From: Bifidobacterium sp. ESL0763
GTDB taxonomy: Bacteria; Actinomycetota; Actinomycetes; Actinomycetales; Bifidobacteriaceae
NCBI RefSeq assembly: GCF_029433395.1
Contig: NZ_JAQTHW010000002.1
Location: 1,302,001-1,366,000, forward strand
Direction of reading: 5' to 3'
DNA: 64,000 bases
Positions 17,267 to 24,732 of the stretch are shown here, one piece after another. Numbering within the stretch: the first letter of the stretch is position 1; each line of letters begins with the position of its first letter. The position numbers were made by a program, and so were the translations under genes. Below the pieces are notes generated by a model that worked only from the letters and a program-made list of their open reading frames with translations, did no database searches and was not told where the DNA came from.

Positions 17267-17302
17267 TTGGGTAAGTCAAAAAACACTTTTTGACTTACCC
17301 AA
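17267..17302 (+). terminator. Perfect 16-bp palindrome, possible terminator
   Basis: TTGGGTAAGTCAAAAA (17267-17282) pairs with 17287-17302 around ACAC. It includes the first of the 24-bp palindromes. It could terminate the oxidoreductase transcript, act as an operator, or both. Confidence 0.5.
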
Positions 17303-17336
17303 TTTCTCACCCAAGTTGAAAAGTATTGTTTAACTT
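17273..17336. repeat. 24-bp palindromes P0 and P1
   Basis: Palindromes at 17273-17296 and 17313-17336 follow the pattern AAGTT-n-AAAA-n-TA-n-TTTT-n-AACTT (P0 has AAGTC/GACTT ends). Their starts are 40 bp apart. The 16-bp linker ACCCAATTTCTCACCC closely matches the linker between P2 and P3. Confidence 0.75.
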
Positions 17337-17403
17337 GGCGCACTTCGAACTACCAGACGAATAGCATCCGTCAGATTGGCTTATTCACAACGATTATCGC
17401 GGC

Positions 17404-17490
17404 CTACTCCGCAATTAACATAAAGCCTATTCCCCAATTTACATAGTCCCTACTCCCCAATTTACATAGATGCTATTGGACGATTTACAC
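17404..17490. repeat. Four 23-bp tandem repeats
   Basis: Copies start at 17404, 17427, 17450 and 17473, with a core like CTACTCCCCAATTTACATA. The last copy is diverged. They lie midway between the two groups of 24-bp palindromes and do not code for anything I recognise. Confidence 0.7.
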
Positions 17491-17707
17491 GGGTGTCGCC
17501 CGCCCAATCATTGCTGTTTTGCCGTTTGGGCTGAGCCCTACCAAAACCATGCAGTCATTATCTGCAATCTTCACATTTACTCGTCCCTATGTCGCCCGGG
17601 ACAAGGCGCGAAAGCCCGCGTTCCCTCCATAATCCGGCATTTGGCTTCTCCATAATCATGCATTAGGCCTGGATTCAACATCATTGACCTCAACAACGAA
17701 GGCGATA

Positions 17708-17810
17708 CAAGTTTAAAAATACTTTTTAACTTACCCATTTTTCACCCAAGTTGAAAAGTATTTTTTAACTTGATATCATTTTAGAAGAAGTTTAAAAATA
17801 CTTTTCAACT
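17708..17810. repeat. 24-bp palindromes P2-P4 at the ATPase promoter
   Basis: Palindromes at 17708-17731, 17747-17770 and 17787-17810 share the AAGTT...AACTT ends and an AAAA/TTTT core, with starts 39-40 bp apart. P3 covers the predicted -35 element and P4 lies between the -10 element and the start codon. Confidence 0.8.
17750..17778 (+). promoter_or_regulatory. Promoter of DUF4143 ATPase 1
   Basis: TTGAAA (17750-17755) and TATCAT (17773-17778) are 17 bp apart, a good sigma-70-type match about 50 bp upstream of the ATG. The -35 lies within palindrome P3, so protein binding at the palindromes would block transcription. Confidence 0.6.
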
Positions 17811-17826
17811 TACCATTCGAGGAACC

Positions 17827-19023
17827 ATGATTGACAGACCGCGTTACCTTCACCATTTGGAGCAGTGGCGAGACAAACCCGTCATCAAAGTGGTCACCGG
17901 CGTGCGCCGCTGCGGCAAATCGACCCTCCTCGAACTCTTCGGCAACCGTCTCACGGCAGCCGGCGTTCCGCGGGACCACATCATCTCGATCAACCTGGAA
18001 CGACTCGAGAACGAGCCACTGCTCGACTATCACCGGCTCCACGAGTCCATCGTCAGCCGCTGCCAAGGCAAGGGCATGCACTACGTGATGCTCGACGAGA
18101 TCCAGAACGTACCGAATTTCCAGAAGGTCCTCGACAGCCTGCAGACCCGCCGCAACATCGACCTCTACGTCACCGGCTCGAACGCCACCCTATTGAGCGG
18201 TACGCTGGCCACGCTCATTTCCGGCCGATACGTCGAGATTCCGGTCATGCCGCTTTCGTTCGCGGAATACCGCTCGGCCGCACCGGAGGGCGAGTCGGCC
18301 GAACGCACCTGGTCGCGCTACATCCATGACGGTTCGTTCCCCGCGACCACGGAATTCGCCGGCGACGACATGCTCATCCACGACTATCTGGAAGGCATCC
18401 TCAACACCATCCTGATCAAGGACGTCTCACAACGCCTCGGCAGCGCGCGCACGGGGACGGTGGAGGCGGTCACCCGCTTCATGTTCGACAACATCGGCAA
18501 CCTGACCGCGGCCAAGACCATCAGCGACACAATGGCCTCCGCCGGCACACGCGTCTCGGCACCGAGTGTGGCCAATCTGCTTGAGGCGCTGTGCTCCGCA
18601 TTCATCCTCTACCCGGCCCAGCGCTACGACGTGAAGGGCAAGCGCCTGCTCAAGCAGGAACGCAAATACTACGCCGTCGACATGGGCCTGCGTCGCATCC
18701 TCACCTCCGGCAGGGTGCGCGACACCGGCCGGATTCTGGAGAACATCGTGTTCCTCGAACTCAAGCGCCGCGCAGGAACGGTGTACGTCGGGCAAGGCGC
18801 GGGCGGTGAGATCGATTTCGTCACCAACGGCGCGGACGGTCCGGCCTACTACCAGGTCGCGCAATCGGTGCGCAACCCCAAGACCCTGGGACGTGAGCTC
18901 TCGTCGTTCCGCGGCATCGACGACAACTACCCCAAGACCCTCATCACCCTGGACGACGAGCGCCCCACCAGCCACAACGGCATCCAACAGGTTTATGCCT
19001 TGGAGTGGCTGATGCAAAGATAA
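17827..19023 (+). CDS. AAA ATPase with DUF4143 and nuclease-like C-terminus (1)
   Basis: A 398-residue P-loop ATPase of the AAA_14/DUF4143 family. Walker A is GVRRCGKST (about 25-33), Walker B is VMLDEIQN (about 87-94) and the sensor-1 segment is YVTGSNA (about 115-121). A winged-helix DUF4143 region follows. The C-terminus has ILENIVFLELKRR and GGEIDFV (about 325-331), then YYQVAQ (about 342), which recalls a PD-(D/E)XK fold, although the usual basic residue after the last strand acid is replaced (QVAQ). The ATG at 17827 follows GAGGAACC. The gene stands alone. Its upstream palindromes suggest autoregulation. The role of the family is unknown. Confidence 0.85.
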   Translation: MIDRPRYLHHLEQWRDKPVIKVVTGVRRCGKSTLLELFGNRLTAAGVPRDHIISINLERLENEPLLDYHRLHESIVSRCQGKGMHYVMLDEIQNVPNFQKVLDSLQTRRNIDLYVTGSNATLLSGTLATLISGRYVEIPVMPLSFAEYRSAAPEGESAERTWSRYIHDGSFPATTEFAGDDMLIHDYLEGILNTILIKDVSQRLGSARTGTVEAVTRFMFDNIGNLTAAKTISDTMASAGTRVSAPSVANLLEALCSAFILYPAQRYDVKGKRLLKQERKYYAVDMGLRRILTSGRVRDTGRILENIVFLELKRRAGTVYVGQGAGGEIDFVTNGADGPAYYQVAQSVRNPKTLGRELSSFRGIDDNYPKTLITLDDERPTSHNGIQQVYALEWLMQR

Positions 19024-19115
19024 AATTACTTAGCTAAAACTGCACATATCCTTTTACAAAGACGCGGATTCTGGATACTCCACCTTGTAGGCATCCAGAA
19101 TCCGCACAAAAGCTT

Positions 19116-20561
19116 CTATAGAATTCCAGCCAGAGCCATCTTGTAAGCATTCTCTGCGGTCGTATAGCTCATAGCAGATTTACCAACCTTCTGTGGGTCC
19201 CAATCGCAGAGACTAAAAACTTCCTTATACTGAGCTACGATTTTTGGTAGATTTTTCTTTAGGAATTCTTTAGGCTCCTGTAACCAGCTGACTTCATTTT
19301 GCTCCACTTTCACCAGAGAAGTAAGGCCATATACCAACGGAACGATAAATCCTGCAGGATTTGCAATCCCAACTGACTGCTTACCAAAAGGAGTAAACCT
19401 CTTCACCGCAGTTGAATTTGCATTCAGCCCTTTCACTGCAAGAATATTTCCATAACTCCCATGAGCTTTATTGTACAAATCTGGGAACTGAGCATAAATA
19501 TAATCATACAGTTCTGGAATTTGAACAGCTTTCTTGAAAGCTCTATACACAAGCGGATTATTCAGCTCAGATTTGTAATCATTAGTTCCACCAGTCACAT
19601 CCGGAGAACTCATGAACCGATTAAAAGTCGTGAGACAGCTTCCCTTGCCACTATATAGCTGCTGTGGACGAGGAGCTTCAACTACCTTACCTTCAGAATC
19701 TTTGAATGGCGGACAATCACTGCCATCTACAAATTGCGGCAGCTTACGCAAAACAATCCACGTTAAAGCGACAACATCAGCAGCTTTTACTTCGCCTCCG
19801 TCATTTGTCTTCCACTCAATACGATTGTTTACTGCTGGATTCGCCTCTTTCAGACATTTGGCAAGATCATCGAAATACCCTTTTTGATGCGCCTTAGCCC
19901 CTGCAGTGAGCTCAACATTATTGTTTCTCGCTTCACAAATTTCGAGAAGATTATGTCGGAAATCATCTACACAAATATCGTCATCCGGGTCGGAAGGAAC
20001 CAGAAGTTCAACAGGAACATAGAAAGACAAATCTCCAATAATCTCAAGATTCGAGCTACTACCATCCTCGTTTTTCCTAGCCGCTTCTTGATATTTTTGA
20101 ATATCATCACGATGCTCATTCCATAAAACTTTAAAATCACTCCACGTTTTTTGTCCACGAGGCATTTTCTTTCCCGCAAAACTCAACGCACGACTGAGAA
20201 TCAGCAGGCCGATCGCTAATGTATTATGTCCACCATCAAGAATTCCTTCAACATTTGCATTATTAAAGAAGACACGAATACGTCCACGTTCAAGTAATTC
20301 ATAATCGGAAGCGCCAAGTAGTATACCCTTTGTCTTAAACGGGAACAAAGACACATCGTCTGTAATCGATTCTTGAATTGCATTTGTTACGCGCCCCTCT
20401 TTAGAGGATCGCGGATTAGCTTGTAGGTCAAGATTATCGATAACAGGAATGAGATACTTTGCACGAACCATTCCTGTGAATTTACTTGTCTCTCCTATTG
20501 TTTGTCGCACAGACTGCTCAAAACGAAGAACAATACCTTTATCACCATAATTCATTACCAT
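19116..20561 (-). CDS. AIPR-like protein of unknown function, AT-rich
   Basis: A 481-residue protein starting at ATG 20561 (MVMNYGDKGI) with GGAG five bases upstream. Residues about 75-115 read FKTKGILLGAS, a strand, then GILDGGHNTLAI. This matches the layout of AIPR abortive-infection proteins (a ...NNGI... segment followed by ...VNGQQT..) and distantly DGQHR/DndB-type proteins, but the match is by pattern only. Two 60-base lines I counted gave about 40% and 47% G+C, well below the neighbours, and the codon use differs, which suggests recent transfer. It lies between two DUF4143 ATPases and faces the first one. I cannot assign a biochemical function; a phage-defence role is an inference. Confidence 0.55.
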   Translation of the reverse strand: MVMNYGDKGIVLRFEQSVRQTIGETSKFTGMVRAKYLIPVIDNLDLQANPRSSKEGRVTNAIQESITDDVSLFPFKTKGILLGASDYELLERGRIRVFFNNANVEGILDGGHNTLAIGLLILSRALSFAGKKMPRGQKTWSDFKVLWNEHRDDIQKYQEAARKNEDGSSSNLEIIGDLSFYVPVELLVPSDPDDDICVDDFRHNLLEICEARNNNVELTAGAKAHQKGYFDDLAKCLKEANPAVNNRIEWKTNDGGEVKAADVVALTWIVLRKLPQFVDGSDCPPFKDSEGKVVEAPRPQQLYSGKGSCLTTFNRFMSSPDVTGGTNDYKSELNNPLVYRAFKKAVQIPELYDYIYAQFPDLYNKAHGSYGNILAVKGLNANSTAVKRFTPFGKQSVGIANPAGFIVPLVYGLTSLVKVEQNEVSWLQEPKEFLKKNLPKIVAQYKEVFSLCDWDPQKVGKSAMSYTTAENAYKMALAGIL

Positions 20562-21088
20562 AAATACTCCACTTTCATAGTGGATAGCATGAAATCAATA
20601 TAAACTACTACAGCATTAATTCCAAAATCTATCCAGATTTTTCCAGCTGCCATCCGGCAACTAATTCTTATAATACATTAACTAACCACATATATCAAAT
20701 TAATCATTCTCATTAAAAACCAATAGACACGTATATCCTACGATCAGCCGTATCGCTAAGTAGCCAAAACGTTACAATAACCTTGATAACAGCCCCGGCG
20801 CTACTTAGTTGAACACAAATCTGACAGCAATTGATTCCACCAGCCAACAATGCCGTACTCACTTAAAGATCAAGCAACTTCATCCACCTCATCTTATTTT
20901 GGCCAAACCAAGCTGACTCTCATAAAACAATACCTTTTTTTACAAAAGGAACAGTTCTTTAAAATATCAAGGAAAACAGTATCTGCAGTACTAAAACGTC
21001 GCAGAAAGAACCTTTTAAAATGCTTAAAACGTCGCAACAGAGATATGATATTGGTATCAAAACGTCGCAGGATGGGATGTGAGGGCTT
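20562..21088. other. AT-rich gene-free region upstream of DUF4143 ATPase 2
   Basis: About 525 bp of AT-rich sequence with no convincing gene. The right end holds three AAAACGTCGCA iterons (20993-21069). A related AAAACGTTACA lies at 20766-20776. The left end should contain the promoter of the AIPR-like gene. Confidence 0.6.
20993..21069 (+). repeat. Three AAAACGTCGCA iterons, 33-bp period
   Basis: The exact 11-mer occurs at 20993-21003, 21026-21036 and 21059-21069, each 33 bp apart, about three helical turns. The last copy ends 20 bp before the ATPase start codon. A TATGAT -10-like hexamer (21044-21049) lies between copies 2 and 3. The arrangement looks like a cooperative operator. Confidence 0.8.
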
Positions 21089-22426
21089 ATGCTTCAACGA
21101 TTAGCGCAATCTCGGCTTGAACAGTGGCACGATAATCCGCATCATCGTGCGCTGCTGATCGACGGCGCACGACAGGTCGGCAAAACCTATCTAGTCCGTC
21201 AATTTGCGAAAACACATTACGACACGTTCCTGGAGATCAACTTCGTCTCGACTCCGAGCGCCATGTCTGCTTTCGACGGCGACCTTGATGCCGACACCAT
21301 TATCGCAAATCTGTCAGTCTACGCGAACAAACCTTTGAAGCCGGGCCATACCCTTATCTTCCTCGACGAAATCCAAGAGTGTCCTCGTGCCCGTACCGCC
21401 ATCAAGTTCCTGGTTGAGGACGGCAGATTCGACTACATCGAATCCGGCTCGATGCTCGGTGTCTCCTACAAACAGGTTCCGTCCTATCCTGTCGGCTACG
21501 AGCAGCAGATGACGATGTATCCGTTGACCCTGCGGGAGTTCCTCTGGGCGAACGGCATCCAGGATTCCGTGATACACGGCGTAAAAGAGAGGTATGACAA
21601 CCTCTCGCCAGTACCTGTAGCCATCCACAACCGGCTCATGAAGCTGTTCCGCTATTACATGTGCGTTGGTGGCATGCCGGATGCCGTACAGGCGTTCGTC
21701 GACACTCATGACCTGAACGCGGTGCGCGATATCCAAACGGGGATCCTCAGATTGTATCGTCAGGATATCGCCAAATACGCCGACAACATCATGCACGTGC
21801 AGTCGATCTTTGATCAGATTCCCTCACAGCTCGACAAGAAAAACAAACGATTTGTCTTGGCGGACATCTCCAAAAGCGCCCGGATGCAACGGTATGCCAG
21901 CGATTTCATGTGGCTCGCCGATGCAGGCGTGGCGTTGCCGTGTCGCAACGTAACCCAGCCGGTGACACCGTTGAAAATCAACGAGCAGCACAACCTGATG
22001 AAGGTGTTCCTATGCGACATCGGCCTGCTTGCCGCTTCAAGCATGGGCGCGGCGCAGCAAAAAATCCTCACCGGCGATCTTAGTGTCAATTGGGGCGGTT
22101 TCCTGGAGAATTTCATCGCCCAGGAACTCACCGCGCACGGTTTCGAACTGTATTATTACGACAAGGCCAGAATCGGCGAGATCGATTTCCTATTGCAGCT
22201 CGACGACGGGGTTTTGCCGCTCGAAGCCAAGTCAGGCAAGAGCTACACGACCCATGCCGCCCTCAACAAGCTTATGGCGGTAGAAGAGTGGAATCTGCCG
22301 AAGGCTCTTGTGCTCTGCGGTGACAACACCTCGGTCGAACATGAAACCGAACAGAAAGTCATCGCGGACATACCGTGGTACATGACCATGTTCATCACTC
22401 GTTCCGCGACTAGGCAGCTCAATTAG
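21089..22426 (+). CDS. AAA ATPase with DUF4143 and nuclease-like C-terminus (2)
   Basis: A 445-residue ATPase of the same broad family as the one at 17827 but from a different branch. Walker A is GARQVGKTY (about 26-34), Walker B is LIFLDEIQE (about 88-96) and sensor 1 is ESGSMLG (about 116). The C-terminus has FLENFIAQEL, GEIDFLLQ and LPLEAKSGKS (about 385-394), a complete ExK-type PD-(D/E)XK signature, unlike ATPase 1. The ATG at 21089 follows GTGAGGGCTT. It is monocistronic, with three iterons just upstream and a shared terminator hairpin downstream. Members are widespread in bacteria but their role is unsettled; helicase- or nuclease-like and defence roles have been suggested. Confidence 0.87.
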   Translation: MLQRLAQSRLEQWHDNPHHRALLIDGARQVGKTYLVRQFAKTHYDTFLEINFVSTPSAMSAFDGDLDADTIIANLSVYANKPLKPGHTLIFLDEIQECPRARTAIKFLVEDGRFDYIESGSMLGVSYKQVPSYPVGYEQQMTMYPLTLREFLWANGIQDSVIHGVKERYDNLSPVPVAIHNRLMKLFRYYMCVGGMPDAVQAFVDTHDLNAVRDIQTGILRLYRQDIAKYADNIMHVQSIFDQIPSQLDKKNKRFVLADISKSARMQRYASDFMWLADAGVALPCRNVTQPVTPLKINEQHNLMKVFLCDIGLLAASSMGAAQQKILTGDLSVNWGGFLENFIAQELTAHGFELYYYDKARIGEIDFLLQLDDGVLPLEAKSGKSYTTHAALNKLMAVEEWNLPKALVLCGDNTSVEHETEQKVIADIPWYMTMFITRSATRQLN

Positions 22427-22463
22427 ACAGTTTATGTCGTAATCGCTATACCCGTTCAACAGC

Positions 22464-22500
22464 ATTGGCCGGCCCTGTCGATAAGACAGAACCGGCCAAT
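22464..22500. terminator. Bidirectional terminator between ATPase 2 and adh
   Basis: ATTGGCCGG (22464-22472) pairs with 22492-22500, and CTGTC (22475-22479) with GACAG (22485-22489) inside. It separates convergent genes. Confidence 0.75.
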
Positions 22501-22534
22501 CTAGGTTATGCACAACCGATTTCGGAACCAGGCA

Positions 22535-23650
22535 TCAGAACTCGGTGATGACGGAGCGGATGACCTTGCCCTGCTTGAGCTGGACGTAGGCCTCGTCGAT
22601 CTGGCTGAGGTTGATGTGCTGGCTGACGATGTCGTGCATGTTCAGGCGGCCGTCGACGGCGAGGTCGGCGTACATCGGGATGTCGTGCTTGATGTTGGTC
22701 GAACCCATCCACACGCCCTTGAAGCCGCGCTGGTGCACCAGCAGGTCGGCCGGGTTGATCTCAAGGTTGATGGTCGCGTCGGGCTTAGCCAAGCCGATGC
22801 AGTAGGCGGTTCCGTCGACGCCGAGCATATCCCAGCACTGCTTCATCGTCGACTCGAAGCCGATGGCCTCGAACGCCGCGTCGACACCGCCGTTGGTGAG
22901 CTCGCGAACCTTGGCGACCGGGTCCTCGTTGGAGGAGTTGACCACGTCGGTGGCGCCGAACTTCTTCGCGAACTCGAGCTTGTTGTCGAGCAGGTCGATG
23001 GCGATGATCTTCTTGGCGCCGCAGATGCGAGCGCCGGAGATGATGTTGAGGCCGATGCCGCCGGTGCCGACCACCGCGACGGTGTCGCCGGGACGGACGT
23101 GCGCGGTGTTGATCGCGGCGCCGGCGCCGGTGATGGTGGCGCAGCCGATGCAGGCGGCCTCGTCCCACTTGACCTCGTTGTTGACCACGGCGAGCTGGTT
23201 CTCATGAATCAGCGCCTTCTCGGCGAAACCGCCGGTGCCGAAGGCCTGCGTGATCGGACGGCCGTCCGGGAAGGACAGGCGCGGCTTCTCGCCGGGCTTG
23301 CGCACGCACTCCTGCTGCTGCGAGCAGGACTGCGGATGGCCATTGAGGCAGTTGGCGCAATGGCCGCACACCTGCTCGAGCGAGGCGACGACATGGTCGC
23401 CGACCTTGATGCCCTGGACCTCGGGCCCCACGGCCTCGACGATGCCCGCGACCTCATGGCCGATGACCGCCGGGAACGGGAAGAACTGGTCGTCATCCTC
23501 GACCAGATGCAGGTCGGAGTGGCACAGGCCGCTCGCCTGGACGTCCACCAGCACCTCGGCGCCGATGGGGTCGTCGATGATGATCTCCTCGGGCTGCGAG
23601 AATCCCTTGCCTACGCCGTACGCGATCGAGGCCTTGATTTTCTGTGGCAT
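22535..23650 (-). CDS. Zinc-dependent alcohol dehydrogenase
   Basis: A medium-chain NAD(P)-dependent alcohol dehydrogenase of 371 residues. The catalytic zinc ligands are in SGLCHSDLH (about 40-48) and GHEVAGIVE (about 64-72). The structural zinc loop is CGHCANCLNGHPQSC (about 95-109). The cofactor site is VAVVGTGGIGLN (about 192-203). The start is clear: ATG 23650 follows AGGAGGAAC. It ends next to a terminator hairpin and stands alone. Likely roles are ethanol or aldehyde metabolism or formaldehyde detoxification; the exact substrate is not visible. Confidence 0.93.
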   Translation of the reverse strand: MPQKIKASIAYGVGKGFSQPEEIIIDDPIGAEVLVDVQASGLCHSDLHLVEDDDQFFPFPAVIGHEVAGIVEAVGPEVQGIKVGDHVVASLEQVCGHCANCLNGHPQSCSQQQECVRKPGEKPRLSFPDGRPITQAFGTGGFAEKALIHENQLAVVNNEVKWDEAACIGCATITGAGAAINTAHVRPGDTVAVVGTGGIGLNIISGARICGAKKIIAIDLLDNKLEFAKKFGATDVVNSSNEDPVAKVRELTNGGVDAAFEAIGFESTMKQCWDMLGVDGTAYCIGLAKPDATINLEINPADLLVHQRGFKGVWMGSTNIKHDIPMYADLAVDGRLNMHDIVSQHINLSQIDEAYVQLKQGKVIRSVITEF

Positions 23651-23878
23651 GGTTGTTCCTCCTCATACCGTACCTATACTGTGACATACATCACGTTACA
23701 ATACGCAACACAACCATTCAACCAACTTTGAAACGTCGCGTTTCCACCACAAATGCGGACAATCTTCTCCCAAAATCAGGTGGCATTCCTGAGCCTCAAA
23801 CGCACAGATGCAAACGCAGGCAAACAATTTGACACAGCGGTTAGCCGACGACCCTCGCCTCCTCCAAGAACCGGTGCA

Positions 23879-23920
23879 CGACACGCCCGGAATGTGGATA
23901 ACCCCAACCGTTCGACCACA
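23879..23920. repeat. 42-bp dispersed element, copy 2, with a DnaA-box-like 9-mer
   Basis: This copy matches 761-802 at 38 of 42 positions. The differences are two adjacent bases in each of two places. It contains TGTGGATAA and lies about 130 bp upstream of hicA. Confidence 0.6.
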
Positions 23921-23999
23921 GTCATCGAAAACCATGCGACGCGAGCGCGATTTCCCATACCCTACGAATACGCGACACGGCCAGACGAACCCGGAACAG

Positions 24000-24032
24000 T
24001 TTGTCTAGCCTGCACTTTCATTTTTTGTCTAG
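24000..24032 (+). promoter_or_regulatory. TTTGTCTAG direct repeats upstream of hicA
   Basis: TTTGTCTAG occurs at 24000-24008 and 24024-24032, 24 bp apart, within 50 bp of the hicA start. HicB-type antitoxins often bind sites in their own promoter; these are candidates. Confidence 0.55.
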
Positions 24033-24047
24033 ATTGGGGTTTACGCT

Positions 24048-24260
24048 ATGGTGCAACGCAAGTGGCTCATCAAGAAGATACGTACACAGGCGAGGAAGCG
24101 GGGACTGGAGCTCACCAGCCGACAAGGAGGCAACCACGAGGTCTTCTATCTGGATGGCAAGATGATTCCGATTTCCCGGCACAACGAGATCGGGCATCTC
24201 TCCACCCAGGCCATCAAGAAGGAAGTCGCCCAGAAACTCGGAAAGGACTGGATGAAATGA
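24048..24260 (+). CDS. hicA: HicA-type toxin
   Basis: A 70-residue HicA/YcfA-family protein. HicA toxins are small double-stranded-RNA-binding-fold ribonucleases that cleave mRNA. The sequence has the family layout: an N-terminal basic helix (KKIRTQARKRG), then SRQGGNHEVF, where the His is the expected catalytic residue, then KMIPISRHNEIGHLSTQAI. The ATG at 24048 has only a weak GGGG upstream. The stop overlaps the hicB start as ATGA, so the two are translationally coupled. Confidence 0.85.
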   Translation: MVQRKWLIKKIRTQARKRGLELTSRQGGNHEVFYLDGKMIPISRHNEIGHLSTQAIKKEVAQKLGKDWMK

Positions 24261-24688
24261 GATTCAGGAAGAACCGCAGAGGCATCGATGCCTATGGCAA
24301 GCCGACGGTACGCCATGCGAGTTACCACGTCATCGTGCAACCCGATGAACGGTGCTGGTTCATCACCATCCCTTCACTGGGCGAGGTCGGTTTCACCCAG
24401 GCGCGCACGCTCGACGAGGTAGACACCATGGCCCGCGACCTCATCGAGATCGTCACCGGCGATTACGACTTCGCCCTCGAGCAGGAGATGCGATTCCCCG
24501 AGGAGGTCGAGGCACACCTTGAGGCCATGCAACGCTACCGCGAGCAGTCGAAGGAGGCCAACGCGGCGGCGGCGAGGGAATCCCGGCAAGCCGCCCGGGG
24601 GCTTCGCCAGATCGGCCTGACATTGCGGCAGATCGGCCAAGCCCTGGGCATCTCATACCAACGGGCCGGGCAGCTTGTCAAGGGATAG
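24257..24688 (+). CDS. hicB: HicB-type antitoxin
   Basis: A 143-residue antitoxin partner of hicA. The ATG at 24257 overlaps the hicA stop. The N-terminal part has the HicB fold (YHVIVQPDERCWFITIPSL, about 23-41, then FTQARTLDEVDTMARDLI). The C-terminus (about 115-143) is a helix-turn-helix, LRQIGQALGISYQRAGQL, able to bind the promoter. A Glu/Ala-rich helical linker connects them. The order toxin then antitoxin is usual for hicAB. It is followed by a bidirectional terminator. Confidence 0.82.
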   Translation: MRFRKNRRGIDAYGKPTVRHASYHVIVQPDERCWFITIPSLGEVGFTQARTLDEVDTMARDLIEIVTGDYDFALEQEMRFPEEVEAHLEAMQRYREQSKEANAAAARESRQAARGLRQIGLTLRQIGQALGISYQRAGQLVKG

Positions 24689-24698
24689 AAAAATAGAA

Positions 24699-24726
24699 GG
24701 TTCCGGCTCGCCGAGACGCCGGAACC
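24699..24726. terminator. Bidirectional terminator between hicB and the aldehyde dehydrogenase gene
   Basis: GGTTCCGGC (24699-24707) pairs with 24718-24726. On the minus strand the stem is followed by a T-rich run. Confidence 0.75.
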
Positions 24727-24732
24727 GACGCG

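Larger units (their letters stand above)
17179..17826. other. Repeat-rich gene-free region upstream of DUF4143 ATPase 1
   Basis: About 650 bp without a gene. Past the oxidoreductase stop is a tandem duplication of 18 bp (17232-17249 and 17250-17267). Then come two 24-bp palindromes (17273, 17313), four 23-bp tandem repeats (17404-17490), a featureless stretch (about 17500-17700), and three more 24-bp palindromes (17708, 17747, 17787) just before the ATPase start. Confidence 0.75.
23651..24047. other. Gene-free region upstream of hicA
   Basis: About 400 bp without a credible gene. It includes copy 2 of the 42-bp element (23879-23920) and, at its right end, two TTTGTCTAG direct repeats just before hicA. 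Confidence 0.6.

Noticed and set aside
17339..17707. Mobile element flanked by palindromes
   Set aside because: The flanking palindromes look like a duplicated operator; no transposase, target duplication or coding remnant is visible.
23753..24256. 168-codon N-terminal extension of HicB
   Set aside because: The frame runs through hicA and the upstream repeats; the ATGA overlap defines the real start.
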